Part shown: positions 1-7,234 of the stretch, one piece after another | Position numbering within the stretch: position 1 is the first letter of the stretch | Layout: each line of letters starts with the position of its first letter | Origin: JAIBAI01 sp044238875 | GTDB taxonomy: Bacteria; Bacteroidota; Bacteroidia; M30B66 | Assembly: GCA_044238875.1 (NCBI GenBank) | Contig: JBIICM010000100.1 | Span: forward strand, 1 to 9,128 | Direction of reading: 5' to 3' | DNA: 9,128 nucleotides | Notes under the pieces: model-generated | Told to the model about the DNA's origin: nothing | What the model saw: the letters and a program-made list of their open reading frames with translations, nothing else | The model's database searches: none | Translations under genes and position numbers: made by a program

Positions 1-566
1 ATAACCTCCTCATCAGATAAGGCCGTTTGTGCCTTGGGATCCCAGTTGATCATCCTGATACCCCTGTAAATCAGCCCCTTCTTATAGAGATCAATAAATA
101 CATCTATTACCGCTGCACTGAGCGGCTCATCCATGGTAAACTTTGTGCGCTCCCAGTCGCATGAGGCGCCCAGTTTTTTTAACTGTTCGAGAATAATCCC
201 CCCGTGCTTTTCTTTCCATTCCCAGGCATGTCTGAGAAATTCATCCCGCGAAAGATCCGACTTTTCAACACCTTCTGACCTGAGTTTATTTACCACCTTG
301 GCCTCTGTGGCAATGGATGCATGATCTGTTCCGGGCACCCAGCAGGCATTGCGGCCTTCCATCCTGGCCTTTCTGATCAGCACGTCCTGAATGGTATTAT
401 TCAGCATGTGCCCCATGTGCAACACCCCCGTTACATTGGGGGGAGGGATTACGATGGTAAAGGGCTCGCGTTCATCAGGCACAGATCTGAAATAACCGTT
501 CTGCTGCCATATCTTGTACCACTTGTCTTCTACAAACAGTGGATTGTATTGTTTGGGTATCTCCAT
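1..566 (-). CDS. valS: Valyl-tRNA synthetase, N-terminal part (runs off left edge)
   Basis: This cytoplasmic class I aminoacyl-tRNA synthetase charges tRNA-Val with valine. Reading the minus strand from the ATG at 566-564 gives 188 codons plus 2 nt before the edge. The protein begins MEIPKQYNP, then has the class I nucleotide-binding signature PPPNVTG followed by HMGH (residues 50-53, the HIGH motif), and GTDHASIATEAKVV (about 79-92), a ValRS hallmark in which IleRS and LeuRS differ. CDWERTKFTMDE (about 136-147) and INWDPKAQTALSDEEV (about 173-188) also fit ValRS. The family is usually about 870-950 residues, so roughly a fifth is present; the editing domain, KMSKS loop and anticodon-binding domain lie outside. 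No Shine-Dalgarno precedes the ATG, which is normal for Bacteroidota. The start is supported because the conserved N-terminus begins right after it. The truncation is only the window edge. Identity is very secure. Confidence 0.96.
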   Translation of the reverse strand, partial: MEIPKQYNPLFVEDKWYKIWQQNGYFRSVPDEREPFTIVIPPPNVTGVLHMGHMLNNTIQDVLIRKARMEGRNACWVPGTDHASIATEAKVVNKLRSEGVEKSDLSRDEFLRHAWEWKEKHGGIILEQLKKLGASCDWERTKFTMDEPLSAAVIDVFIDLYKKGLIYRGIRMINWDPKAQTALSDEEV

Positions 567-574
567 AAGGTGGC

Positions 575-582
575 CAAAAATA
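575..582 (-). promoter_or_regulatory. Candidate -7 promoter box before valS
   Basis: The minus strand reads TATTTTTG here, an exact match to the Bacteroidota sigma-ABfr -7 consensus TAnnTTTG. It ends 8 nt before the valS ATG. No TTG/TTTG -33 element stands at the usual 19-21 nt spacing, and a start so close to the codon would give an almost leaderless mRNA. The surrounding region is AT-rich, so a chance match is quite possible. Confidence 0.25.
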
Positions 583-693
583 AAGGAAACCTGCGACTCA
601 GGACTGTGGCTTTTAAATTTCCGGTTTAGCACCTGTTAACATTACATTCATCTGTCTGATTTACAAAACAAATTTTACCGGATGATCTGTCAT

Positions 694-1755
694 TCACAGG
701 CGCAGCGCCTTTAGAAAAGAAGGCCTTCCCGCTCCGGGTGCATTAAAACGAAATCCGGCAAATAACCTGAACCAGCTGTAACTATTGTCAACCCATATTT
801 CTGTTCGCCTGTTGCCTGAGAACGAAAGCGAATGCGATGATATACCCGCAAACCATCTGTCAGCATTGTATCCGGCTATGAATCTGAACTCACTGGCCAC
901 CACCAGCCGGCTCGAATTTTTTCTGACAAGACCGTCTTCGGCCAAATAAGCTCCACCCTGTTGTGAAATACCGGGCAAAAAATATAAAGTGATGAACCAG
1001 AATTTTTGCAGTACAAAGGTGTGAATATACCCCCCGTGAACTGTAAAATTCGAGAGGCGCTGACTAACCAGCCGGCGGCCCGGTTCAAAATATTGCTGCG
1101 CCTTTTCCGGAATCATTCCGATAGAAGAATCACTGAGCATCAGGTTCAGATGGTACGACGCACCGGCAACAAAACTGCCGGCCGATTTTTTCTGTCGGTC
1201 AAGCTGCCACAGGGCCGCTCTGTAAGAAAAGCGCTCCGGACTGAAGCAATAAGCCAGATTACTGAAAATGCTAAAACTACTGATATCAGGTCTTAAACGC
1301 AGATCACTTTTTGCGAGCTCGCCACTTGGGTCAATCTGACCAGGATTATCGAGGTAGAAGCCATCGTAATACTGAATGAAATTGGTATTCCAAATTTTAC
1401 GGCCATTAAAACTCGCCCTTAGCGAAAACTGATTGGTATTTCCATTATCATTATTAACAGGCACTTTAAACAACCCAAGAGAAAGACTTAACCAGCGGTA
1501 GTCAAAACTTGTGATAAAATTAAACAGTGTGTTGGGCAGATACCTGATTTTAAGCTGTTCATTTTTAACGCTTCTGATATCAATCAGCTGCATTCTGCGT
1601 GCAAATTCAAATGTAAGATGCGGATAGGCCTTAAATGAATGAATGTAAACAGTGTCATAAAGGGGTTTTTCCTTTTGATCTGCCTGTGCTAAAACCCACT
1701 GATTGAGCCCAGTCAACATCAACAGAATTAAGGCTTTCAGGGTATGCTTGCTCAT
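694..1755 (-). CDS. DUF4421-like exported protein, probably envelope/outer membrane
   Basis: This is a 353-residue protein of unknown function. Residues 1-23 form a signal peptide (MSKHTLKALILLMLTGLNQW, then VLA, with cleavage near A23/Q24). The rest resembles the Bacteroidota DUF4421 family, as I recall it: RYLPNTLFNF (71-80) followed by an aromatic YRWLSLSLG strand (86-94), YYDGFYL (129-135), the RQKKSAGSF segment (187-195), and GYNADRWFAG (295-304). Many segments alternate hydrophobic and polar residues and are rich in Tyr, Phe and Trp, which would suit an outer-membrane beta-barrel, but that is inference. The protein ends RL and lacks a terminal Phe. There is no lipobox Cys. The ATG at 1755 is chosen because the signal peptide starts there; no Shine-Dalgarno is seen. 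It lies 101 bp downstream of the secreted protease gene on the same strand. Family assignment is from motif memory and is moderately sure; the function is unknown. Confidence 0.65.
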   Translation of the reverse strand: MSKHTLKALILLMLTGLNQWVLAQADQKEKPLYDTVYIHSFKAYPHLTFEFARRMQLIDIRSVKNEQLKIRYLPNTLFNFITSFDYRWLSLSLGLFKVPVNNDNGNTNQFSLRASFNGRKIWNTNFIQYYDGFYLDNPGQIDPSGELAKSDLRLRPDISSFSIFSNLAYCFSPERFSYRAALWQLDRQKKSAGSFVAGASYHLNLMLSDSSIGMIPEKAQQYFEPGRRLVSQRLSNFTVHGGYIHTFVLQKFWFITLYFLPGISQQGGAYLAEDGLVRKNSSRLVVASEFRFIAGYNADRWFAGISSHSLSFSGNRRTEIWVDNSYSWFRLFAGFRFNAPGAGRPSFLKALRL

Positions 1756-1856
1756 CTTGGTTTCTTAAAATTGCAACGCAGGTTTATTTCACATTTGATT
1801 TTAATTCATATTTGGTCCTCCTGCGACAACAAAAGTCATGGCCCTAATGCTTCCGG

Positions 1857-4151
1857 CTAATGCACAATCACCAGTCTTTTTGTCAATGGACCACGCTTCG
1901 TATCCAGCTGCACAAAATAAATTCCGTTGTTCAGGTATTCAAGATTTAGTTCACATCCGTTTTGATAATCACTGCTTTCAAGTGTTTTCGAATAAACGAG
2001 TTTTCCGCCATACCCATAAACATCAACACGCAACAAATCAGGGGCATACTCATTATTTTTTTTAAGGCGGATGGTACCCTCTGCTGGATTGGGCAATAAA
2101 ACCCAGCTTTGACTTTGGTTATGCTCCTCAAGCCCTACACCTTCAATGTCAAAGGGAGGGGAGGTTGTTGAACAGCCCAGCTGGGTCACTCTCAAACGAT
2201 AAATACCATTCAGGGTTGGGATAAGAAAACTCTGTTTGGCACCGGCTATCAGGTTGTTATTGCGGTACCAGTCAAAGGTTCCGGTGGTTACTGATGAGTA
2301 TAGCTTCACACCATCGTATTCAAGAAAAGGGGTTGGCGGATATGGATTTACCTTCAGTACGTTTTCATGAATGCGTTTTACAGTATCCTTAAAACAGGCT
2401 GATGCTACCCGTAATTCAACAGAATAGGCGCCTTTGTTTGGGTAACGTATTACAGCAACGCTTGAATCTTCAACAGCAGGAACCCCTCCGGTAAATTTCC
2501 ATTGATAAAAATTCGCATTGTCAAGTGCCTGAAAAACAGCACTCTGCCCAACACAAATACTCGAGTCATTTAAAATGAAATCGGCCCGCAAATCAGGCAC
2601 CTCAAGAAAAGGATACACTGCATGTGAAACATCTATGTCCCAACTAACTGCTGATGAGTAAGGCCGCCACATGCCATCTGACTGTTGCTCCCAGGCCGTT
2701 CCTGAATTATTCTGACCATCCGTACCGGTAAACAAGGCCAGCTCATATCCGGCTTGCTGACTTAACTCAAACCCAATGTAAAATCCATTCCCGAAAGTTG
2801 CAGGCTGATCAAACTTTACCCAGGTGCTGCGTTGCAAATTTACATCCTGAATGATTTGAGTTAATGGTATACTTTTCTCTGCCTGAACATCGCCGGGGCT
2901 TTGCCCGGTTCCGTTATTGCTCCAGACCTTGAACCGAATCTGCGTTCCTGCCGGAGCGCTTCCCTGTTTTGCAACACCAAAGTCAAACCAGGCTCCTTTC
3001 AATTGTTTCGACTGACCGGATGCGGCAAAAAATTCAGCCTTGGCCTTTGCATTTTTCGAACTGGTGCCCGATACATATCCTGTTCCCTGAGGGGAGGCCT
3101 GATACAAAGTTTTTGTGCCCGCAAACGGATAACGCAGGGTGTCGGCACAGGTGCGTTCAGGCTCTACATTATTAAAACAGGTTGTTGAGGAAGTCAGTGA
3201 AGCCCTGCTGCCGCCCGGAGCCAGTACGGCACGCATTCGTTGTTTCTGGCCATTGGTGAACATGGTATGACAAATGTCATCCGTGTAATCCATATAGTTA
3301 ACAAACATATCGCCATTTGGTCCGTTGCCGCAACTTATTCTGGGAAAGACCGGTCTGCCGGTATTTGCTTTATCCTGATTGGGCGTGTCATTTAACTGAT
3401 CAGTATCGGCGCAACCCTCCGTTTCATTACCCCATATATGTATAAGGTTCAACCAGTGTCCCACCTCATGGCTGGCAGTTTTACCGAGGTTATTTGCACC
3501 GGTTTGGGGATTTTCAGGAGTGCGGCCAACTACCTTATAACTCAGTACGATACCATCAGTAGCGGCAGGCCCACCAGGAAACTGGGCGAACCCCAGCAAC
3601 GGACTTTCAAGTTCACAAACCCAGATGTTCAGGTAGCGATCGCGTGGCCAGGCATCGGCTCCACCCTGTGCCCTGAACTTGATTTTATCATTCTGATTTG
3701 AAAATACTGAAACATTAGTCGGATAGCGGTTTATCCCTGTTGCAGGGTTTCCCTGAGGATCCGTTTTTGCCAGACAGAATTCAATTTCAACATCTGCAGC
3801 CAGGGGTTTAAAAGCAGCCGGTGTCTGCCCTTCGAAATTTTGATTCAGCCGCCTGAAATCTTCATTCAGGACATTAATTTGCGAAAAAACCTGCGCATCT
3901 GTAATGTTCTCCAGATTGGCCTCGTAAACAATATGAAACACAACAGGGATGGTAATTACAGAGCGGGAACCAGGCTGATCTCCTTTAGCGTAGGCCTCCG
4001 CATGCTTTTCAATCAGCTGTGCATTCAGCTCAAAAAGCGGATCCTGCTTCATCAAACGCTTATTATAATCGCTGGTGCCGCATTTTTCAACTTGCGCATA
4101 AATGGTGATAGAAAAAAGAAGCAGTGCAGCACCGGTCAATAAAAATTTCAT
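1857..4151 (-). CDS. Secreted M43-family zinc metalloprotease with PKD-like domain and T9SS sorting domain
   Basis: This 764-residue extracellular endopeptidase resembles cytophagalysin and pappalysin. A signal peptide covers residues 1-20. A short presumed propeptide follows, with KCGTSDYN (23-30); Cys24 could be a latency cysteine, though this is inference. The catalytic domain spans about 63-325. It has the metzincin zinc motif HEVGHWLNLIH (228-238: ligands His228, His232 and His238, catalytic Glu229) and the Met-turn NYMDY (285-289, Met287). Residue 235 is Asn where the family normally has Gly. Residues about 335-515 form a beta-rich module (TGYVSGTSSKNAKAKAEFF at 357-375) of a kind seen in other Bacteroidota secreted proteins. 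A PKD-like domain covers about 523-600 and an Ig-like segment about 605-668. The C-terminus (about 685-764, starting LLPNPAEG, then GIYFVQL) looks like a type A T9SS sorting domain, implying export through the outer membrane and removal or anchoring there. The symporter gene upstream ends 66 bp before this start. No Shine-Dalgarno is visible. The substrate is unknown. Confidence 0.93.
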   Translation of the reverse strand: MKFLLTGAALLLFSITIYAQVEKCGTSDYNKRLMKQDPLFELNAQLIEKHAEAYAKGDQPGSRSVITIPVVFHIVYEANLENITDAQVFSQINVLNEDFRRLNQNFEGQTPAAFKPLAADVEIEFCLAKTDPQGNPATGINRYPTNVSVFSNQNDKIKFRAQGGADAWPRDRYLNIWVCELESPLLGFAQFPGGPAATDGIVLSYKVVGRTPENPQTGANNLGKTASHEVGHWLNLIHIWGNETEGCADTDQLNDTPNQDKANTGRPVFPRISCGNGPNGDMFVNYMDYTDDICHTMFTNGQKQRMRAVLAPGGSRASLTSSTTCFNNVEPERTCADTLRYPFAGTKTLYQASPQGTGYVSGTSSKNAKAKAEFFAASGQSKQLKGAWFDFGVAKQGSAPAGTQIRFKVWSNNGTGQSPGDVQAEKSIPLTQIIQDVNLQRSTWVKFDQPATFGNGFYIGFELSQQAGYELALFTGTDGQNNSGTAWEQQSDGMWRPYSSAVSWDIDVSHAVYPFLEVPDLRADFILNDSSICVGQSAVFQALDNANFYQWKFTGGVPAVEDSSVAVIRYPNKGAYSVELRVASACFKDTVKRIHENVLKVNPYPPTPFLEYDGVKLYSSVTTGTFDWYRNNNLIAGAKQSFLIPTLNGIYRLRVTQLGCSTTSPPFDIEGVGLEEHNQSQSWVLLPNPAEGTIRLKKNNEYAPDLLRVDVYGYGGKLVYSKTLESSDYQNGCELNLEYLNNGIYFVQLDTKRGPLTKRLVIVH

Positions 4152-4217
4152 GGGGTATTCAGTTATTGAATTTGAGGTTTTTCAGATGAAGCATCAGCTT
4201 GTTTGAGATGCAGCAAA

Positions 4218-5576
4218 TTATATTTCTTTTTCCCATCTGGCAATAACAAAGGTGGCCAGACAATTGCCAATTACATTCACCGATGTTCTGCCCATATCCA
4301 TTACAGCATCAATGGCCAGAATGGCAAATGCCTTTTGCGGGTCAAGACCTAAGGAGGAAACCGTACTCACGAGTATGAGGAATGAAGCACCCCGCACACC
4401 GGCAACTCCTTTACTGGTTAACATCAGAATCAGACACATCTGAATTTGCTGTGATAAACTCAGATCAATCCCGCAGGCCTGAGCAATAAATACCGAGGCA
4501 AGTGAAAGGTACAGGGTAGTTCCGTCAAGGTTAAAACTATAGCCGGTAGGAAGTACAAATGCAATTATTTTTCCGGGTATGCCCATCTTCGAAGCAAGAT
4601 TTTCCATGGCTTTTGGCAACGCCGCTTCAGAACTGGCCGTTGCGAAAGCAATGGTAACAGGCTCTGCAATGGCATTGATAAATCGTCTGAATGGCAAACC
4701 GCTGATCAAGCCAATAGGTACCAGCACGCCCAGAATAAAAACAAGTAATGCAGCATATAAGGTTAAAACAAGCATGATCAGATCTTTTAAAACCCCCAGC
4801 CCCATAGTCGAAACAGCATAGGCAATAGCACCACCAACGGCCGCAGGGGCAAAATACATAACCAGGTCGGTAAATTTGAACATCACCTCCGAAAGCCCTT
4901 CGGTAAACATCAATATATGCTGCTTCTTTTCGCCCGCTTTCAGCATGGCAAGGGCAATACCAAATAAAATGCTGAATACTACTACCTGAAGCACCTGATT
5001 TTCGGCAACGGCCTTGGCAATATTTTCAGGAAAAATGTCAAGGATCACATCGTGTTCCTTTTTTTGTTCCAGCAGCTTTCCAGCTTTCTCAACCTGTGCA
5101 TCTCCTGCCCTGAGCTGACTTCCCTTTCCTGCTTCTGAAATATTAATGGCGGCAAGCCCGATGAATAAGGCGATGGTCGTTACGACCTCAAAATACAAGA
5201 TGGCCTTTAACCCCATGCGGCCAACCTGTTTCAAATTTGAATGGCCGGCGATACCAACCACGAGGGTAGAAAAAACAAGCGGTGCTATGATGGTCTTCAC
5301 CAGCCGCAGAAAGATGTCGCTGAGCACTTTCAGGGGTTTGGCCACTTCAGGCCAGTCATGCCCCAGCTCTATGCCCGCCAGCATGAATAAAAAAATCCAA
5401 ACGGTTAACGATTTCTTTTTATAAGCATACACCGCTGCCACGGCAATAGCAAGCCATCTGGCCGCCTGACCTGCAAATGAAGGGATCTGCATCAAATCAA
5501 ACATCCGAATCACCGTAAGCAACACTGCAATAGAGCCTGCCAGCCAGGCCAGGATGCTGATTTTCCTAAATTCCAT
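4218..5576 (-). CDS. Na+-coupled dicarboxylate/acidic amino acid symporter (DAACS, SLC1-type)
   Basis: This 452-residue inner-membrane importer belongs to the GltP/GltPh/DctA family. The conserved transport core is intact: the hairpin-1 serine motif TASSEAALP (313-321), the TM7 sodium motif NLDGT (349-353; NMDGT in GltPh), hairpin 2 SKGVAGVRGASF (388-399), and TM8 DAVMDMGRTSVN (423-434). In TM8, Asp427, Arg430, Thr431 and Asn434 correspond to the substrate-binding D394, R397, T398 and N401 of GltPh. The retained Arg favours an acidic substrate such as glutamate, aspartate or a C4-dicarboxylate; which one cannot be read from sequence. About 55 residues with two hydrophobic stretches (6-26 and 41-52) precede the usual first helix. 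The ATG at 5576 has AGGAG directly against it, too close for an ideal ribosome site; Met25 and Met29 are alternative starts but have no better signal. It is divergent from the TerC-family gene across 84 bp. Confidence 0.95.
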   Translation of the reverse strand: MEFRKISILAWLAGSIAVLLTVIRMFDLMQIPSFAGQAARWLAIAVAAVYAYKKKSLTVWIFLFMLAGIELGHDWPEVAKPLKVLSDIFLRLVKTIIAPLVFSTLVVGIAGHSNLKQVGRMGLKAILYFEVVTTIALFIGLAAINISEAGKGSQLRAGDAQVEKAGKLLEQKKEHDVILDIFPENIAKAVAENQVLQVVVFSILFGIALAMLKAGEKKQHILMFTEGLSEVMFKFTDLVMYFAPAAVGGAIAYAVSTMGLGVLKDLIMLVLTLYAALLVFILGVLVPIGLISGLPFRRFINAIAEPVTIAFATASSEAALPKAMENLASKMGIPGKIIAFVLPTGYSFNLDGTTLYLSLASVFIAQACGIDLSLSQQIQMCLILMLTSKGVAGVRGASFLILVSTVSSLGLDPQKAFAILAIDAVMDMGRTSVNVIGNCLATFVIARWEKEI

Positions 5577-5590
5577 CTCCTGAGATCAGG

Positions 5591-5609
5591 CAAATCTAAA
5601 CAAATTATA
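5591..5609 (-). promoter_or_regulatory. Candidate promoter for the symporter gene
   Basis: On the minus strand this stretch reads TATAATTTGTTTAGATTTG. It contains TAGATTTG (5598-5591), an exact match to the Bacteroidota -7 consensus TAnnTTTG, and just upstream TATAATTTG, a near match with altered spacing. The exact box ends 14 nt before the symporter ATG, so the leader would be very short. No -33 TTG at the standard distance was found. It sits in the only divergent intergenic region of the window, where a promoter for each direction is expected. I see no comparable box for the plus-strand gene. Confidence 0.35.
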
Positions 5610-5660
5610 GGGTATCGCCTGATAGTCGAAGCTTTTCAATAATTTAGCCCGATTTTTACA

Positions 5661-6443
5661 ATGGGAATACTCGACCCCGCCAATTGGCAACAACTTTTTT
5701 CACTTGAAGGAATTTTCACCCTTCTATCGCTGTCATTGCTTGAAATAATTCTCGGCATCGACAACATTATATTTATCTCGATCGTTGCCGGAAAACTTCC
5801 GCGAAGCAGTCAGCGCCGTGCCCGTTTTCTAGGTCTGAGTATGGCACTGGTTTTCAGGGTGGCCTTATTATCAGTTATTTCATGGATTGCCGGACTCAAG
5901 GATCCCTTGTTCACCATAGGTAATTTCGGAGCCAGCGGAAGAGATCTGATACTTTTTGCAGGAGGCTTATTCCTTGTTATCAAAACCGTAATGGAGATAG
6001 CTGAAAAAATAAGGCATGATGATACCGGACCTTCTTCTACCTCAACAGTAAGCAGTTTCACAGCCGCCATCATTCAGATTACACTGCTCGATGTAATTTT
6101 CTCTTTCGACTCCATTCTAACCGCCGTTGCTGTTTCCAATAATCTCGTAATTATGGTGCTGGCGGTTGTAATTGCTATCATTATTATGATACTTGGTTCA
6201 GGAGTGGTCAGCGATTTCATCAATAAGTACCAGACTATTAAAATGCTTGCGTTGGTATTTCTGGTTGCAATCGGCCTCGTTTTAATGTTGGAGGCCCTGC
6301 ACTTTGAAGAAACGTACCAGATTCATCTGAAAAACTATGTATATGTGGCCATGGCATTTTCGCTCACCGTTGAAACCTTAAACCTTTTAAGAACAAGGGC
6401 GGCACGTAAACGTACCATAGCGGCACAAAAGGAAGCCGAGTAG
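5661..6443 (+). CDS. TerC-family integral membrane protein (putative metal exporter)
   Basis: This 260-residue inner-membrane protein belongs to the TerC family (YkoY/YceF, Alx and related proteins). Studied members export manganese or help metallate exported enzymes; the name comes from tellurite resistance. It shows the two family motifs, each within a membrane segment: LEIILGIDNIIFISI (27-41; Glu28, Asp34, Asn35) and LDVIFSFDSILTAVA (143-157; Asp144, Asp150). These acidic residues are the likely metal site. Hydrophobic helices lie at about 15-40, 57-77, 94-112, 133-157, 160-184, 194-213 and 222-241, giving about seven. The loop at 115-130 is polar, and the C-terminal tail (about 243-260) is basic then acidic and probably cytoplasmic. 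Length is normal for a short TerC protein without CBS/CorC domains. No Shine-Dalgarno precedes the ATG. I did not see a yybP-ykoY-type riboswitch; the 84-bp upstream region is short for one. The metal is inferred from relatives, and tellurite resistance should not be assumed. Confidence 0.92.
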   Translation: MGILDPANWQQLFSLEGIFTLLSLSLLEIILGIDNIIFISIVAGKLPRSSQRRARFLGLSMALVFRVALLSVISWIAGLKDPLFTIGNFGASGRDLILFAGGLFLVIKTVMEIAEKIRHDDTGPSSTSTVSSFTAAIIQITLLDVIFSFDSILTAVAVSNNLVIMVLAVVIAIIIMILGSGVVSDFINKYQTIKMLALVFLVAIGLVLMLEALHFEETYQIHLKNYVYVAMAFSLTVETLNLLRTRAARKRTIAAQKEAE

Positions 6444-6497
6444 CGCAGTTCAGGAATTTATGGCAGATTCTTTGCTACCGAGCCCAAAAAATAAACC

Positions 6498-7232
6498 ATG
6501 AAAACCTACATATTGATTGCACTTGCTGCAATTTTAAGTGCTGACATTCATGCACAAAATTTACTTGACAAAGCCAAAAAGGAACTTGAAAAAACGACCG
6601 GCACTTCTAATAAAGGAAAAAATGGGCTGTCAAACGATGAAATTATAAGCGGGTTAAAAGAAGCCTTAAATCTGGGCACATCTAAAGCAAGCGGTAACGC
6701 TTCAAAAACTGACGGGTTTTACAAAAACCCGCTCATCTTTATTCCATTTCCTCCAGAAGTGGCCATGGTTGAAAAGAAAGCACGGCAAATAGGACTGGGA
6801 GCTCAGGCCGATTCATTTATCAAAAGCATGAACCGGGCTGCCGAATCTGCCTCAAAGGAAGCCGCGCCGGTATTTCTCAATGCGATTAAGCAAATGACCA
6901 TTACCGACGGTTTAACAATTCTAAAGGGAGGTGAAACAGCCGCCACCGACTTCCTGAAAAACAAAACTACCGCTGAATTAACCGCAAAGTTTTCTCCGAT
7001 TGTAAAAAAAGCCATTGCACAGGCTCAGGTAACCAAATACTGGAAACCGGTTATCAACGGTTACAACAAAATACCGGGCGTTACAAAAAGAAATCCCAAT
7101 CTCGATCAATACATCACCGAAAGAACCATTCAGGGCCTCTTTAAGCTGATTGCACAGGAAGAAACCAAAATCAGAAAAGACCCGGCTGCCCGTGTTTCTG
7201 AAATTCTAAAAAGAGTTTTTGGCGGAAATTAA
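6498..7232 (+). CDS. DUF4197 family protein with signal peptide
   Basis: This is a 244-residue exported protein of unknown function. Residues 1-20 (MKTYILIALAAILSADIHAQ) form a signal peptide. The mature part is mostly helical and matches the DUF4197 family along its length: LSNDEIISGLKEALNLG (44-60), NPLIFIPFP (77-85), MNRAAESASKEAAPVF (111-126), ILKGGETAATDFL (141-153), YNKIP (189-193), GLFKLIAQEE (213-222) and the terminal RKDPAARVSEILKRVFG (226-242). The low-complexity stretch around 33-43 links the signal peptide to the domain. The protein has no Cys, so it is neither a lipoprotein nor disulfide-bonded, and is probably periplasmic. The gene starts 54 bp after the TerC-family gene and ends 2 nt before the SUI1 gene, so it is probably cotranscribed with the latter. 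No Shine-Dalgarno is seen; the start is fixed by the signal peptide. Family assignment is strong; no biochemical role can be given. Confidence 0.9.
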   Translation: MKTYILIALAAILSADIHAQNLLDKAKKELEKTTGTSNKGKNGLSNDEIISGLKEALNLGTSKASGNASKTDGFYKNPLIFIPFPPEVAMVEKKARQIGLGAQADSFIKSMNRAAESASKEAAPVFLNAIKQMTITDGLTILKGGETAATDFLKNKTTAELTAKFSPIVKKAIAQAQVTKYWKPVINGYNKIPGVTKRNPNLDQYITERTIQGLFKLIAQEETKIRKDPAARVSEILKRVFGGN

Positions 7233-7234
7233 CC

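Noticed and set aside
321..629. Plus-strand open frame of 102 codons overlapping the valS start
   Set aside because: The opposite strand encodes an unmistakable ValRS N-terminus through most of it; this frame has no recognisable motif or signal.
5577..5660. Manganese (yybP-ykoY) riboswitch upstream of the TerC-family gene
   Set aside because: The region is only 84 bp, is shared with a divergent gene, and shows no recognisable paired structure of that riboswitch.
5661..6443. Tellurite-resistance (ter) operon
   Set aside because: Only a TerC-family protein is present; no TerD, TerB, TerZ or other ter genes flank it, so a general metal-transport role is more likely.
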